Source: Norana najaformis (lineage: Eukaryota; Annelida; Clitellata; Crassiclitellata; Hormogastridae). Taken from it: a stretch of DNA of 64,000 bases. Shown in pieces: positions 11,301-24,800 of this stretch (within the stretch, counting starts at the first letter, position 1; every line of letters starts with the position of its first letter). Under the pieces are notes generated by a model. That model ran no database searches. It saw only the letters and a list, made by a program, of their open reading frames with translations, and was not told the DNA's origin. The position numbers were made by a program, and so were the translations under genes. The stretch lies in the NCBI GenBank assembly GCA_964023275.1, contig OZ029925.1:11336684-11400683 (forward strand). Reading direction: 5' to 3'.

Positions 11301-14300
11301 AAAATGCCAATAACCCTTTATATCTCGGTGGACGATGGCGTTTTCATGGAGTATGTGGATGGCTGTAAGTATTTCACTCGTGTACTTGCGAATCATTCCT
11401 TCTGACAATCCCATTCTCCCACCCTCCGTGTTCTCCTGGCGTGCCAGATCCGCGATCGTTCCATTTTGACAGTACTCCATGAAGATGATCATTTCGTCCT
11501 AGGCCATTGAAATGCATTGAAACGCAAAATTAGGTAATGTAAATACCACTTGCAATGGTTCATGATACACAGTGACAATAAGTAATAATTGTAATATAAC
11601 ACTCATAATACATTAGATAATATTCCTAGGATAAGTAAGTAATATAAGAAACTTAATATTATAAGATGCTTAATATTTATTAACTAATATTTTCATAGGA
11701 TAATAATAATAATAAGATACCAACACCTCATAACATTCATAGTACAAGTAGTATTCAAATGATTAGTTTTTACAGGGCAAGATAATTTATATTTATATGA
11801 TAATCAATATTCATAAGAAAATTAATATTCTCAACATTACTTTCAGGGTAATGGTGGATCCGAAATACTAGAGTGGTACCACGTGAATACAAGAATGCCA
11901 CTGCAAGGAAGTTAATATCCACAAGATAATCAATTTTCATAAGATAAATGCCAAATGTAAATATTATATGATGCATTCATAAGATAGTTAACAATAAAAA
12001 GATAATTATAGTGGATCCCAGACACTAGACAGCGGCACAAATACAAATACAAGAACTAAAGGAGAGTACGTGATGCAGTTCAACGCCGTAATAGTGAACG
12101 AGGCTCGGATGTGAGATGCCCTCAAAGATCTTTATTTCGTCGACCAGAGTTCGAATCGCCTGATGGTCGTTCGGTTGCAGCGGCATCTGCGATAACAAAG
12201 ATAAACAAAATTACATACACTCTAGTAACTTAGATAATGACGACGCATGCTATGGATTCGTAAACTTAAGTAATTTAAATGAACAAATATCAATATCATG
12301 AAATTACCTCTTTATAGTCATTTTAAAAACAAATGTAGTAAAATTATGTATAGTAAAATTATAACCATATTAAATACACTGTATGCTGAATATTAATTAT
12401 CTCATGAATATTAAGCATTTTATAAATATGAAGTATCTTATGAATTTACCAATGTTATTAAATATTAAGTATCATATGTAAATCAAGAAGCTTATAAATA
12501 TTAAGTATATAATTATTCATGTTGCAAATGATGCATACCTCCTTCATGGCCATCAGGACTCCAGTGTCAATGTTGACAGCAGTGTAGACCTTGCCAAACT
12601 GGCCTTCACCTACAAGACAAAGTTCAATAATAACAATAAAACATAACTGGTATTCTTTCCAGATATCAATTACAACAATATTTCTATATTTTTCCTAATC
12701 CATTAAAACCCAACCCTCCCCAACCACACTTACCCCATCCTCTCCCCTACCCCAATCGCTAACCCATCTTGATTCCTCGTTGTCTTTGAAAGATGATCCC
12801 CAAATGATGTATATCGTAAATGTTAATTATACTCTGAATATTTAGTATCTTAGGGATATTAATATCCTGCATCAGTGTCCCCACTATCAAATGAACTTTA
12901 TTTATTACACAAATATTACATATTGAATGAATATTAATTATCCCATAAATATCAAGTACTAATCCTATGAGTATCAAGTATTAATTAGATCAGGAAGAAG
13001 CCCAGTTGACCAGCTATTCACAACGAGACAAAAACTTGAATAAAGCATCAAACAGCTAGAAAGTCCTCATTAACCTCAGAGACTTCAAACAAGTATTCAA
13101 CTGAGTATGGCATGACAGAATCTGGAGAGCAAAGCAAAATGCAGGAATACCAGAGAAACTGATCAAACTTGTACAAGAATTATACTGGAAATCTTCGACC
13201 AAAATAACAGAGATCATTTATTTGCATCCACTGCCGCCAAATACCTGGTGTCAGGAACTGATGATGATTATGAATTTTAATCATTTTACCGATCTTGATT
13301 CCTCGCTGCCATCGGAACGTGACGCCCCGGATGTTGATCCGGTAATCCTCGAGGCGCTGGTTTGTCGGACGACCAATCAGGTTTTGCTTGCGGAGGAACG
13401 CCTGTCGATCACTCTCGATCCGCCTGATCTCCTGCATCATCACCTCGAGGTGCGATGCCTTATCTGACGTCTGACGCTGGAAGTTGGGTGATGCAACCGA
13501 GAAGCGCGATTCTGTTCCCTGCCTCTCCAGGTGCAATCCTGGAAGATGGACACAGGAATGATCGCTTTAACTTATTTTACATAAGTCTTAATACATAAAT
13601 AACTAAATAAATTTAATAATGCAATAATTAAATAGTTTCAAAAATAAAACAATAATTTACTAAATAATTATTTTACTACATAAATAATTAATAGTCTCAC
13701 GACAATGCTTCCAATCCTGAAAGCTAGGTATAAAAATAACTACAAACCAAACAGTTAATAACTAAATAATTCATGAATGAATGATTTTAAAATATATAAA
13801 AAGAAAACTAAATTAAGAATATATATAATAAATAAATATATAAATACATAAATAAATAAATACATAAATAAATAAATGAGGACCTTTTGAGTCTTCATGT
13901 ACTTCAAATGTGATTCCACTGTCGTCATCATGATCAGCAATTGTCGGGATTCCAGTGGAAGAGATGCTCTTCTTGGTGTCTGCAACAGTTGTCGTTATAT
14001 TAATGCCTTGTGCTTAGATTATTGCACGGTAATTAGATAAATTAGATCAATACGCCATGATTAAAATTAATTTTTCATGATTGGAACAACCCTTTGTGAA
14101 CAGATCACCCCTGAATTCCCTAAAACATGACCCATACTCCGATGAAAAAAACAATTTCTCTGCACACTTACTCACTGACGAATTGGTGAATGGCGTTGTT
14201 GGTTCGCTCAAGCTGAACCTTGATGTGATCGACTTTGCGGCATTGCGCGTTGTGTCTGGCATTGAAGTATGTCGCATCATCTTCATCTGCTTTGTCACGT

Positions 14301-17300
14301 CTGGACTACTCACCCGGAAAACTTCATTGGAAAAAAACAGATGTCATCAGTTCAGAGATCAACTGAAAGCCATTATGAGTTAAAGTCAGCACAAATGATT
14401 ATGTAATATGACATCAGTGCAAAGAGACTGTTCATAAACTAAAAAAAATTATTCAGCGTAAATAAGTAAGGAAAGAAGCATTATAATTCAGTTTAAATTC
14501 CATAAACTTCAGCTCCAGTAATTTCAGTTTGCCTAAGGGTTCTTTATCTGGATGCAGTGCACTTACATTACATTAAATACGGGTTATGCCACACTCTGGT
14601 CTGTTGAGTACTGCACTGGGTCATACTCCAGTGTTCCAGAATAGCAAACTGTGTGTAACAGTTCTGGACAAGTTGTTTGCTTAACTTACCTTTGCCTCAG
14701 AATCAGATTTACTTACCCTGCACACGTAATAAGTGCAATAAATAAAAATATAGGGTTTGATGAAAAACCAAATTCAAAATGGGGTGCAGAGGTGAAATCA
14801 TACCTGGGGGCTGAACGGAAATGGGAACTTTGTCTCCGATGATATGCGTAATGCAGTCATTGATACTCTTCTTCAGTTCCTATCAAAAACAACAAGAATT
14901 CAACAAAATCATAATGCCCAAGGCAATAAAAAACGCCTCTTCATGTTAAACCATCATCAAAAGAGCTTCAAAAGAATGTATTATAAAAATGGAAAGCCCA
15001 ACTGTGATCTGACCTCAAACTGTTCATCGGTGAGAGTAACAAGAACACGAAGTTCACAGGCAACGCTCAGGAAGTCGAGGCCATGACAGGCCCACCTGAA
15101 AACAAGAAGGCATCAACAGTGCTGATTTCATCATAAAAGGTAAAAGTAACATAGGTTAAAGTAAAAAAAGTAAAGGCCACACTTGTTTACAAATGTAACA
15201 GTAAAAAGACAATGGTAACATACTAGTCTACAAAGGTAGAAGTAACACACTTGTTTATAAAGGTACAGGAAAAAGGTAAAGGTAACAAACTAGTTTACAA
15301 AGGTAAAGGAAAATGTTAAAGATAACAATTTTTTGCAAAGTAAAGGTACAAAAGTAAATGTAACAATTGTTTACAAGGCAAAGGTATAAAGGTAATGGTA
15401 ACACATTTTGAGCTACAAAGTCAAAAATTTATGAAGTGCATTCTGAAATAACTGAACTGAATCCTCGAACTTGGGACAAGAGAGACAAAGCATGACCAAC
15501 CTGGGGCGCCGCCCACGACCTCGTTCACACTTTTCCATGACAAATTTCATCCACTGTTTGGCGAACTTAACCAGAGCTTTGGACAGACGACCTCGCATCT
15601 CACCAGATACAAGACGCGTCACCTCCTTGTGGTACTAGGCAAACCGACAAGATACAACACGATACAATGCAGTATAATATGAAGCAATGAAAATATAATG
15701 CAGTGCAGACTGCAGACAGATCACAAGACAGATGGGCAGACAAGATAGACAGAGATAGATTAACAGAGAGTTGCAGATCAACAGATAGATCAATCGATAG
15801 CAAGACAGAAAGACAGACTAGATAGACAGATAGTCTAGAAAGATAGACTACACACTTAAATGGATAGACATATCAACACATATCAGTTCAGATTACACCA
15901 ATTAGAATAGATCAGATAAGACAAGTTACTTCAAAGCCAAAGTTGTAGCACTGGTGAAGTGTCTCGCAGAAAAGCTTCTGCATGACGTCTTTCTCCGCCT
16001 CTGCCATTTCCGAAAGTTCCATTGGGTTCAGCTTGTCGTCCACCTGCTTGATTGCTTTTGCCACCCTCTTCTGCAGGTCAAGTGCTGAGTTCTGCATTTG
16101 AAAATACATCAATTCAGTCACAACAATTTGGTCAAGCATGATCGATTTGGTCAGCTGTAGTGGTTTTGGTCAAATGCAGTGAAATAAGTTAACCACAAGA
16201 AACTGGTCAATTGTAATGGATTAAGACCACCACAACTGATTCGATCAACCATAACAAATTTGGTCAAGCACAACCAATTTGGTCAATCGTAATCATAACG
16301 GATTGGGTTAATTGTGGCAGATTCAGTCAATCAACAGATTCCAAGACCGTAACAGATTCAGTCAACTGTAAACAGTCTAACAAGAAAAAATGTGACAAAC
16401 ACTCAGCATAGCAATGATAAATTATTATTACTTATCTACTCCAGTTCATTAAGATTATATCAGACAAAACTTCACTGCTAATTAATACTAAGTAAGATTA
16501 GATTACAGAGATGTTACACTAATTACATACAGCTATGCTAGACATGAAAGATCAGATCAGAAGAGATTAGGCGACCTTCAGTTCCATCATAGAGTCAGCG
16601 ATGTGCTTGTGGCAGGATTTCTGGTCGTTGACCAGAGTGATGCAGTTTCCAAGCAGTTGCTGAAACTCCCTCCGCTGTTCCATCAATTGTGCCGAATGAA
16701 TTACGACAAACAACAGACCATCAACCTAGTCAGCCAATCATAACGTTACTTTAATGCCAGTGTAATGCAGTCAGCCGTAACCTCAGTAATGCTAAACACA
16801 ATTACAGTAATAAAAATGTAATGGAGTTGGTCAACCACGAAACCAGACCAACACTAACACAAGTCAGTCAACTGTAACAACTGCAAATGTAATTGATTCA
16901 GACAACCATAAACAGTCACAGTAAACACACTGGTAACTGAAAGAAGCACCGGAGTCAGTGAACCGTAAACACAATTAAGGTAATGTAAGAGTCAGTAAAC
17001 ATACTGGTAACTGAAAATTAACATAACTAAACCAACTCCTGGAATTTACACTCATGTCATGTCATGTAATCATCTCTGGACTGGATCCAGTCGTTGATTT
17101 CTCTATGACATCCCTCCACAAATCCCGTCTCCCGGCCATCTCTTCAAGGGTCATTCTCCGTCTGCCCTCCGTTTTCCCATAGATAGTAACTCCGGCATCT
17201 TTCAGATCCTCTTCAAGGCAATCTATCCATCTTCTTTTCGGTCTTCCCACTGCTCTCTTTCCGTCCGGTTTGTATTTAAAGATTTTCTTTGGATTGCGGT

Positions 17301-18843
17301 TCTCCTCCATCCTCAGGACATGTCCTGCCCACTTCATTCTTCTTTTCTTGATCATATTGCTTATCAATGGTTGCTGTGTTCGTTGTCTAATACTCTCATT
17401 CGTTACATGGTCCTTATAGCTAACTCTTAGTATTCTTCTGAGCCATTTGTTTTCTGCTGCATTCAGTTTCTTCTCCATTGCTCTTGTAATACTCCATGAC
17501 TCACATCCATAGATTAGTACTGGGATCACGCATGTGTTGACACTGGCGCTACGTAAATCTAGCAGAATGAACAAATGAACAAAGTGCATCACCTCGATGT
17601 GAACAAGTGCAATTGTCGTCTCTGCAGTCAACTCCATGCCCACTTCTCTTCCTTCCCACTGCAGCCCACCTGCATCACTGTCAACCACCCCTTCGCAGTT
17701 GATGAGCAGGAGGTAACCCTCGACATGGGGGTCGGAAGTCGCCGAGATGTCCTCACGGCCACAGGTCACATTTAGCAGCTGAAGAATGCGTTTGTGGTTG
17801 TCGACAATTGTTTCGGGTATGAACATCTGGTAATTGGTTCCATGTGGTGCCTTCACCTGTACAAAAATGAAAGTAGGCACACCTGTATGCCATTCACAAA
17901 TAATAAAAACAATTTTCTCTAGTAATAACTGTAGAATAATTTTTAAATTAATAATTTTTTATAACCTAAATAATTGTATAACTTATTAAAATTTTGTTCC
18001 AATTTCTTATTAATAATTGATTGCATAACTTTTCACATTATACTTTAAAAATTATTAATTTTTGGAAAAATTATCAATTTTTTAAAACTTTTTATAATTC
18101 CTATAATTTTTATAACAATTTCTTATAATTTTTTGATGATAATTTGTCATATTTTTTTTGGCTTAAAATAATAATATTATTTGTCCAAAAGTACTACAGA
18201 AGTTTCAAGATTAGATCTGATTAGAAATACCTGAATAAGTTATATTTGCCCTGTTTTTGGATTGGTGTGGTCATGTTTGAGCCACGCCTGAAAGATCCTT
18301 TTTATTTCTTAGGAGTTTCTATAGAGGTATCTAAAACAAGTTACCTTTTCCTTCTTACCATTACCTTTGTAAACAAAGGCAACGGTAAAAGGTTACCTTT
18401 GTACCAGTTTATGCTGTTATATCTACACCAGACTTACTCGTATGTGGTTGGTTGCCTGAAGAGTATCGAAGAGATCCGAGAGAGGAACATTGACATGGAA
18501 TTCGGCCGCAACCTCCAGGTCCTGCTCACAGAAAAGTTTACAAATGATTTCATTTATCATTTAACAACAGCATATGTAATAATAATAACAACAACAGTAA
18601 CAACAGCAATAACAATAATTATAAAGGTAATAATAGCAATAGTAGTAGCAATAATAACAGTAGCAATAACAACAGTGCTAGCAGTAGCCGTAATAGTAGT
18701 AGTAGTGTCAGAGAGTTCTTCTGTGTCATTAGACCGAAAGGAATTTTCTGTAGTTTTATTGTCTCTCTCTTGATATGAGTGTCCTTACGATAGAAATGTC
18801 TTCTCAACACAATTAATTAACCATCTTACAGTAGTAGCAGTAG

Positions 18844-18877
<34 letters not shown>

Positions 18878-21800
18878 CGTCCACTTATCCAAAGGGATCT
18901 GGCAATCCTTAAAGCCTCAATAACATCCGAGTATCATGAAGCCAGATTTAAGGAAGTTATTTCCCCACATTCTGGTGAATGGCTCTTGGCGCTGCCCATA
19001 ATTGCCTGTGGCTTGAGGCTAGATGATGAGGCTATACATATAGCAACAGGACTAAGACTTGTGATAGACCTGTGTGCCCCCCACAAATGCCCCTTAAGGG
19101 TTCTGGTCACTGCAGATGGTTGTCATGGTCTAGCATACCCTTTGGGCTATGGCAGAACCACAAGACATGCCACGATCAACGACATCGTATGGCGCACCCT
19201 CGTAAAGGCTGGCTTTCCATCATGTAAAGAACCAGCCGGACTGGTCAGATCTGAAGGCCAGCAGCTTGATGGTGCAAGCCTCACACTCTGGGAAAGAGGC
19301 AAATGTTTGACCTAGGACGCAACAGTAATTGACTCTGGCAGACTCGTATTGATCCAGAACCGCCGTGGTTGCAGGTGTCACTGCGGACATCGCAGCAGAA
19401 TGAAAGATGGCAAAATACGCCGACATCCTATTGACACACTGCTTTGTCCCCCTGGCCTTTGAGACTCTCCAGTTCCTTAAATCAGGAAGGTCTTACACGT
19501 AACTTTATCAAGAAACTTGGTCACTACTTAACTCGTGTCAGGAGACAAAAAGAGACTTCTGTCTTTTTCCAACATCTCTCTGTCGCTATCCAGCGCTTTA
19601 ATGGAGTTGCTTTGCACGGCACTTTCTTTCTAGATACATACCTTGCGAAGCATCTTTGCAAAACCGAGGGCCTTGGACGATCGTTCGCGAGCCTCATGGA
19701 AATTCTCCTTGAACTTGCGACAGGTCTTTGTGATGTCTTGTCTAAGAAAACAAAATTTTGAGCTAGTCCAAACAACAGGATTTAATAACAACTACTAAAT
19801 AACAAAAATAAATTATAAATAAAATTAATGGCTCATTAATTAAGAAACTGCACTGTAACATGATTAGACAGTTACAAAGACAATAATACAAATAACAATA
19901 ACTCCATTAACAACAATAACACCGTAAACAACACCAATTACAATAATACCACCAATAACAATTACACCAATAACAATAACAACAAATAAAAAAATAACAA
20001 AAAAATTAAAAAATAACACCATTAACAACAGTAGCATAAAAAATAACAATAACACCAAAAATAACTGTAAAAATAAAACTGAAAAAATAACAACTTTGTT
20101 ACATTTGTACCTCAACTTGTGATTTCGTCGCATTAATATCTCAGGTGAATGGGTATTGAATGAAGGACTCTTTTCAAGTTCTGGCGACAGTTCAGCCGAC
20201 GTGATATCATAGAGCTGATTGACACAGTCATCAATTCCCGTCTCAAGAAAATCAGAGATCGAGCGCAATAAGCTGCTCGCCATTACGCTGAAAAACATAT
20301 TTTTACTCCATAATCACTTTTTTGCTTTTGTTATCCAAGGTAAATTATGGTGCCTCAGGATTAACATAATTAGGGGAGAACTGTAACGAAATGCCCATTA
20401 TTATTATTATTACTGTTTTTCTACCAGAGGTAGAAATAAGCCCTCAAGAACCAAAAAAATTAGGAGTATAAAATGAATGACCTCTGAAAAAGCAGTTATT
20501 ATTATTATTTATTAATATTATTATTATTACTGTTTGTTATGTACCGATCCATACATACATTACAATTCATAATGTCATTATCATTATTATTATCATTTAG
20601 GATTATAGGATGGGTTTAAAAGCACACAATAAGAGAATATTCTTGAGTACCACAATGATGACGACGACAACGATGATGATGATAATAAATACCATTATAA
20701 GAATAATAATAACAAAAAATAATGTAATTAACAATAATAATAACAATAATAACAATAACGTCCTTAACATTATTTTCATTGTGTAGCAAATTACTTATAA
20801 CTGTTTCTTGACAAAATGTCTCTTGTCACCCATCTCTTGCCAACCGACTTTTGGCACCCATCTCCACACAACCAATATCTCTTGGAAACTGTCTCTTGGC
20901 AACGCTCTCTTGATCAAACTCACCAGAAGCGCTTTCCAGCATTGGCCTCGCCACCACGCACATGAGGACAGACTTTCTTGGTGAAGTTCCACTCCTCTTC
21001 CAGGAAATTCTTGAGGCGCTTTGACATTTCAGGCAGCTGCTGCAGTCCATTCATCCAGGCCTGGATGTAGTTGAAGTAGACCTGCACAAAAGTGTAAGAA
21101 ACAGCAAAGGTAAATATCTTATTTACCTTTGTAATAAAAGGTAAAAGCAACGGACAATTAAGAACACGATCTTCAATCAAATATATTCTAATACAAGACC
21201 ACAACGGGACAACATGGTCAATGAAGATAGTTGATACAACATGGCCAGCTTATACAACACAAGCAACATACAATGCAAGCAACTGAATCAACATGGGCAA
21301 CAGAGACAACAAGTGCAACAGAGACAATACAGGCAATAGAGACAAATGTGCAACAGAGACAAAAAAGGCAATAGAGACAATACGGGCAACAGAGACAACA
21401 CAAGTAACAGATACAACTAGAGGTGTCAAAAGTTGATAAATACGACCTGGATACACGAGTTCATTCTGAGCGGGTACCCGACCACCCATCAGTCCATTGC
21501 TGCATAATAAATCAATCATCCAACAGGTGGCATGTAAGTCATTATCCGCACTTGGGCGTCCTTCAAAGTTAGTAAAGCAGTCACTCTACCCGAGAGGCCT
21601 TGATATTTTTTCAGCCTACCATTATGACAGCACACTATTTCAAGATACCTACAGACTAAAGAAACGTTATTCTACATTTCTTCACACATTGAAAACTCTT
21701 AACTGCAGCCCCAAACATCGCACCCCAAGGCTTCCCAGGCCACTGTGCATTATCAGCAATCTGCTTAAAAATAATCATTATGCTCCTTGGGCTGGGTTTT

Positions 21801-24800
21801 GGGTTATGTGATTCACGGCCAGGGTGCCACTTTTTGGGCAGGAACCCAGGCATCGGTGTGCCCACTGATTGGCTTAGATACAACATGGGATGCTGCAAAA
21901 ACACTCCAGACGGAGAAAACGAATGCATATAGAACGCGTGAAAAGAAAAAAAAGACAATAATCCGGCATCAACGCACCTCAAGCATCTGTTGCAGCGTGT
22001 CCTCGTAGGCATCCATGTTGGACTCAAAGTCGATGCCAGCTGCAACCGGACTGACCATATGGAGGTAATACTGTTTCATGATCACAGCAGCATTCAGGAT
22101 CTCTTTACACTCACAGATCAACTACAAACGTAGCATCACTACAATCATCATCGATCATAATAATCATTATAACCTTGGTCATCATCACTGACAAAATCAC
22201 ATTCCTTTTAATCAACATTATTATCATCACATCATCGGTCTTTCCCTTGAACTGGATCATCCTCACTGAACAGTCTCCCATTAAAATTTAGAACTTAACC
22301 ACGTTTCAGCTGATCTTAAGACACACCTTTTAGATCAGTTAGGTAGCTGGCCCTAAGCGCATATGAGAGATTCTTAATATGCATCACACAGATGTTCACA
22401 TACATACATACAAACATACATAGTTATCAATATCACCATCATAATTATCACCATTATCATCATGATTACTTTCAGTCACCAAGATAATATCATAATCGTA
22501 ATCGTAATCATCATCATCATCAACAACAACATAAACCACCACTACAATCAAGATGTGTGTACTAAGACCTGGATCAGATCAGATTACATCAATCAGATCA
22601 GATCAATTGGATATGATCAAATCAATCAGATCAGATCAATAAGCAGACTGACCGGACGTAGGCTGAGGAGCGACGGTTCGCTACGCGGTCGTTGCTCCAG
22701 TCGAAGTTTCAGACATTCGTGAATGACGTCGAGAAGCACATGAACGAGAAAAAGGTATGTTGGTTTGAAAGATGGAAGTCCCATCGACTCAAATTGTGGA
22801 CTCCAAACTCCATGTGCGAACAGAAGCTCCACCTCTTCGGGGGAAAACTGACTGTGGGTCAAAGCCTAGAAAATGCCACAAATCCAGCGTAATCAGACTT
22901 AATCTTAAATCCAATCCTAATCAAGTCAACTGACCATATCCTAATCCAATCTAATCCTAATTTTAATCTAATGTCAATCTCATTCAATTTTAATCCCAAT
23001 CTTAATCTATTCCTAACTTTAAACTAATCTAATTTAAACTAATCTAATTTAATCATAATCTTCACCTATTTCCAATTCTAACCTTAATTTAATTCAAATC
23101 ATCTATTCTTACTTAAAACTTCTTTTAAAAGGCAGGTCCTAATTAAATGCCGGACCAGAATAGCTGCCGGGGGAGGGTAAAAATTATTTGTGTAAAAAAA
23201 CGCCAGCCTCTTAAATGCCGGTTTCCAGTTGCCGTCAATGACTTAAGATTTAAAGTGGATAAGATTACATAAGATTTAAATTACATAAGATAACATAAGA
23301 TTAGATAAGACTGAGTATGACTTAGCCAAATAAGATCAGTTTTAAATCAGAAGTTTCAATAAGATAATAACAGACTAGACTACAGACCTCATTCGTTTCA
23401 GCCGGGGACAATTCTTTTGTCCTCAGCAGGGCCAGCCTTGTCCTTTGCAGAGTTCCGTCCAAGAGTTCCTTCAGCCGAAGCCGCAGTTTCTTCAGACCCG
23501 TTTTCTTCAGCGTTCGATCAACATACTGACGATAGATAAGTGTAGGATTTGCCCTGCTACTGCTTTGCACTGTCACAGGAGGCCGCACGTGACCATCAGT
23601 TGTGCCGTTGAGCACATGTGGCGGTTCTGGTGGACCAATATCGGTCAGTCGGTCAACGAAGCAGACCCGTTTCTTACTGCTGGCACTTGCTGACAGTGAA
23701 CTGGAAGTTGCGAGATCGTTGGAATTTGTTGCTTCCTCCTCTTCTTCCTCTGTATAGTCATCTTCATCCTCGCTGTCGGTGCTGTCAGCATAATTGTCTG
23801 TTGCCACAGTCCCACCAGATGGGGACAGTTTCCTGACAATAGCAAGCATGTGCTGCAGTCGATCAAGATCGAGGCACGCCCATGGAGTGTTTTCGATTGA
23901 CTCAACAGAGATGATCTTGGCAATGAGGATCAGCATTCGCGTTATGTCGATTGTGATGTTGAGCCACAAGCAGAGAGTTCCTAGATGGCGCTGGAATTCA
24001 TCAGTTGTGTACATGGCATGCTGACTCATGAGTGCCTTCTGAGTCGGATAGAGTGACTCGGCTGCCTCAAGTTCCTGCAGGAGAACAGTCACCTGCTCAA
24101 GTACCGACTCCTGAACACGCACGGCCCCACGAAGGCAGACACCGTAGCGTGAGCGTGACATTCGACACCACCGCGAAACGGATGCGTCACAGCCGCATAC
24201 ATCAGCATCAGCAGACATTGTCGTGACATGGAAGTCGAGGACACGCTGAAGCGTCAGTGTCACGTTCTGTCGGGCGCTGCAGAGTGCGGTGTCATGCTCT
24301 TCAACGGAACACCGGTGAAGTCGTGCCTGAAGCTCAAGCCAGATGACATCACTCAAACTGCTACGCCACATCTCCTGCTCACTGCTTAACTGGCGGATGT
24401 AGCGTTCAGGCACATCCTTCTCTTTCCGTGCCACGTTGCCGAGGCTTATCAGCATGGTGAAAGTTCGGTGGAACTCATATCGGTCCTTCGGAATATTCAG
24501 ACTTGCGATGGACGGCGACACGTGCAGCACTGGGAGTTTTGTTGATTTCGAAGTTGTGAGCGGGGTGCAGTCGGCTGCTCGTTTTGTTGCAAGCGTCTGG
24601 TTCAGACACCGGAAACGGCTCGCTGTGTCGACAGTCATCGACTCAGTGCTCGATGCAAGCTCCTGCTCAGAAAATGGGTTCAACCCTGCTTTTGTGCTTC
24701 GCTCATTGTTGCGCATCCGAGTTTCCCGTTTCCGCCGTGCATTTGCCTCGGCCACAGATGTGCCCGTTGACTCAGTGATTGACTCCGTGTCACTCGATTC

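Noticed and set aside
17062-17880. 272-codon minus-strand frame as a single gene
   Set aside because: It is a MAP3K4 exon (17856-17593), a short intron stretch and a LINE C-terminus that happen to share a frame. A good donor separates them.
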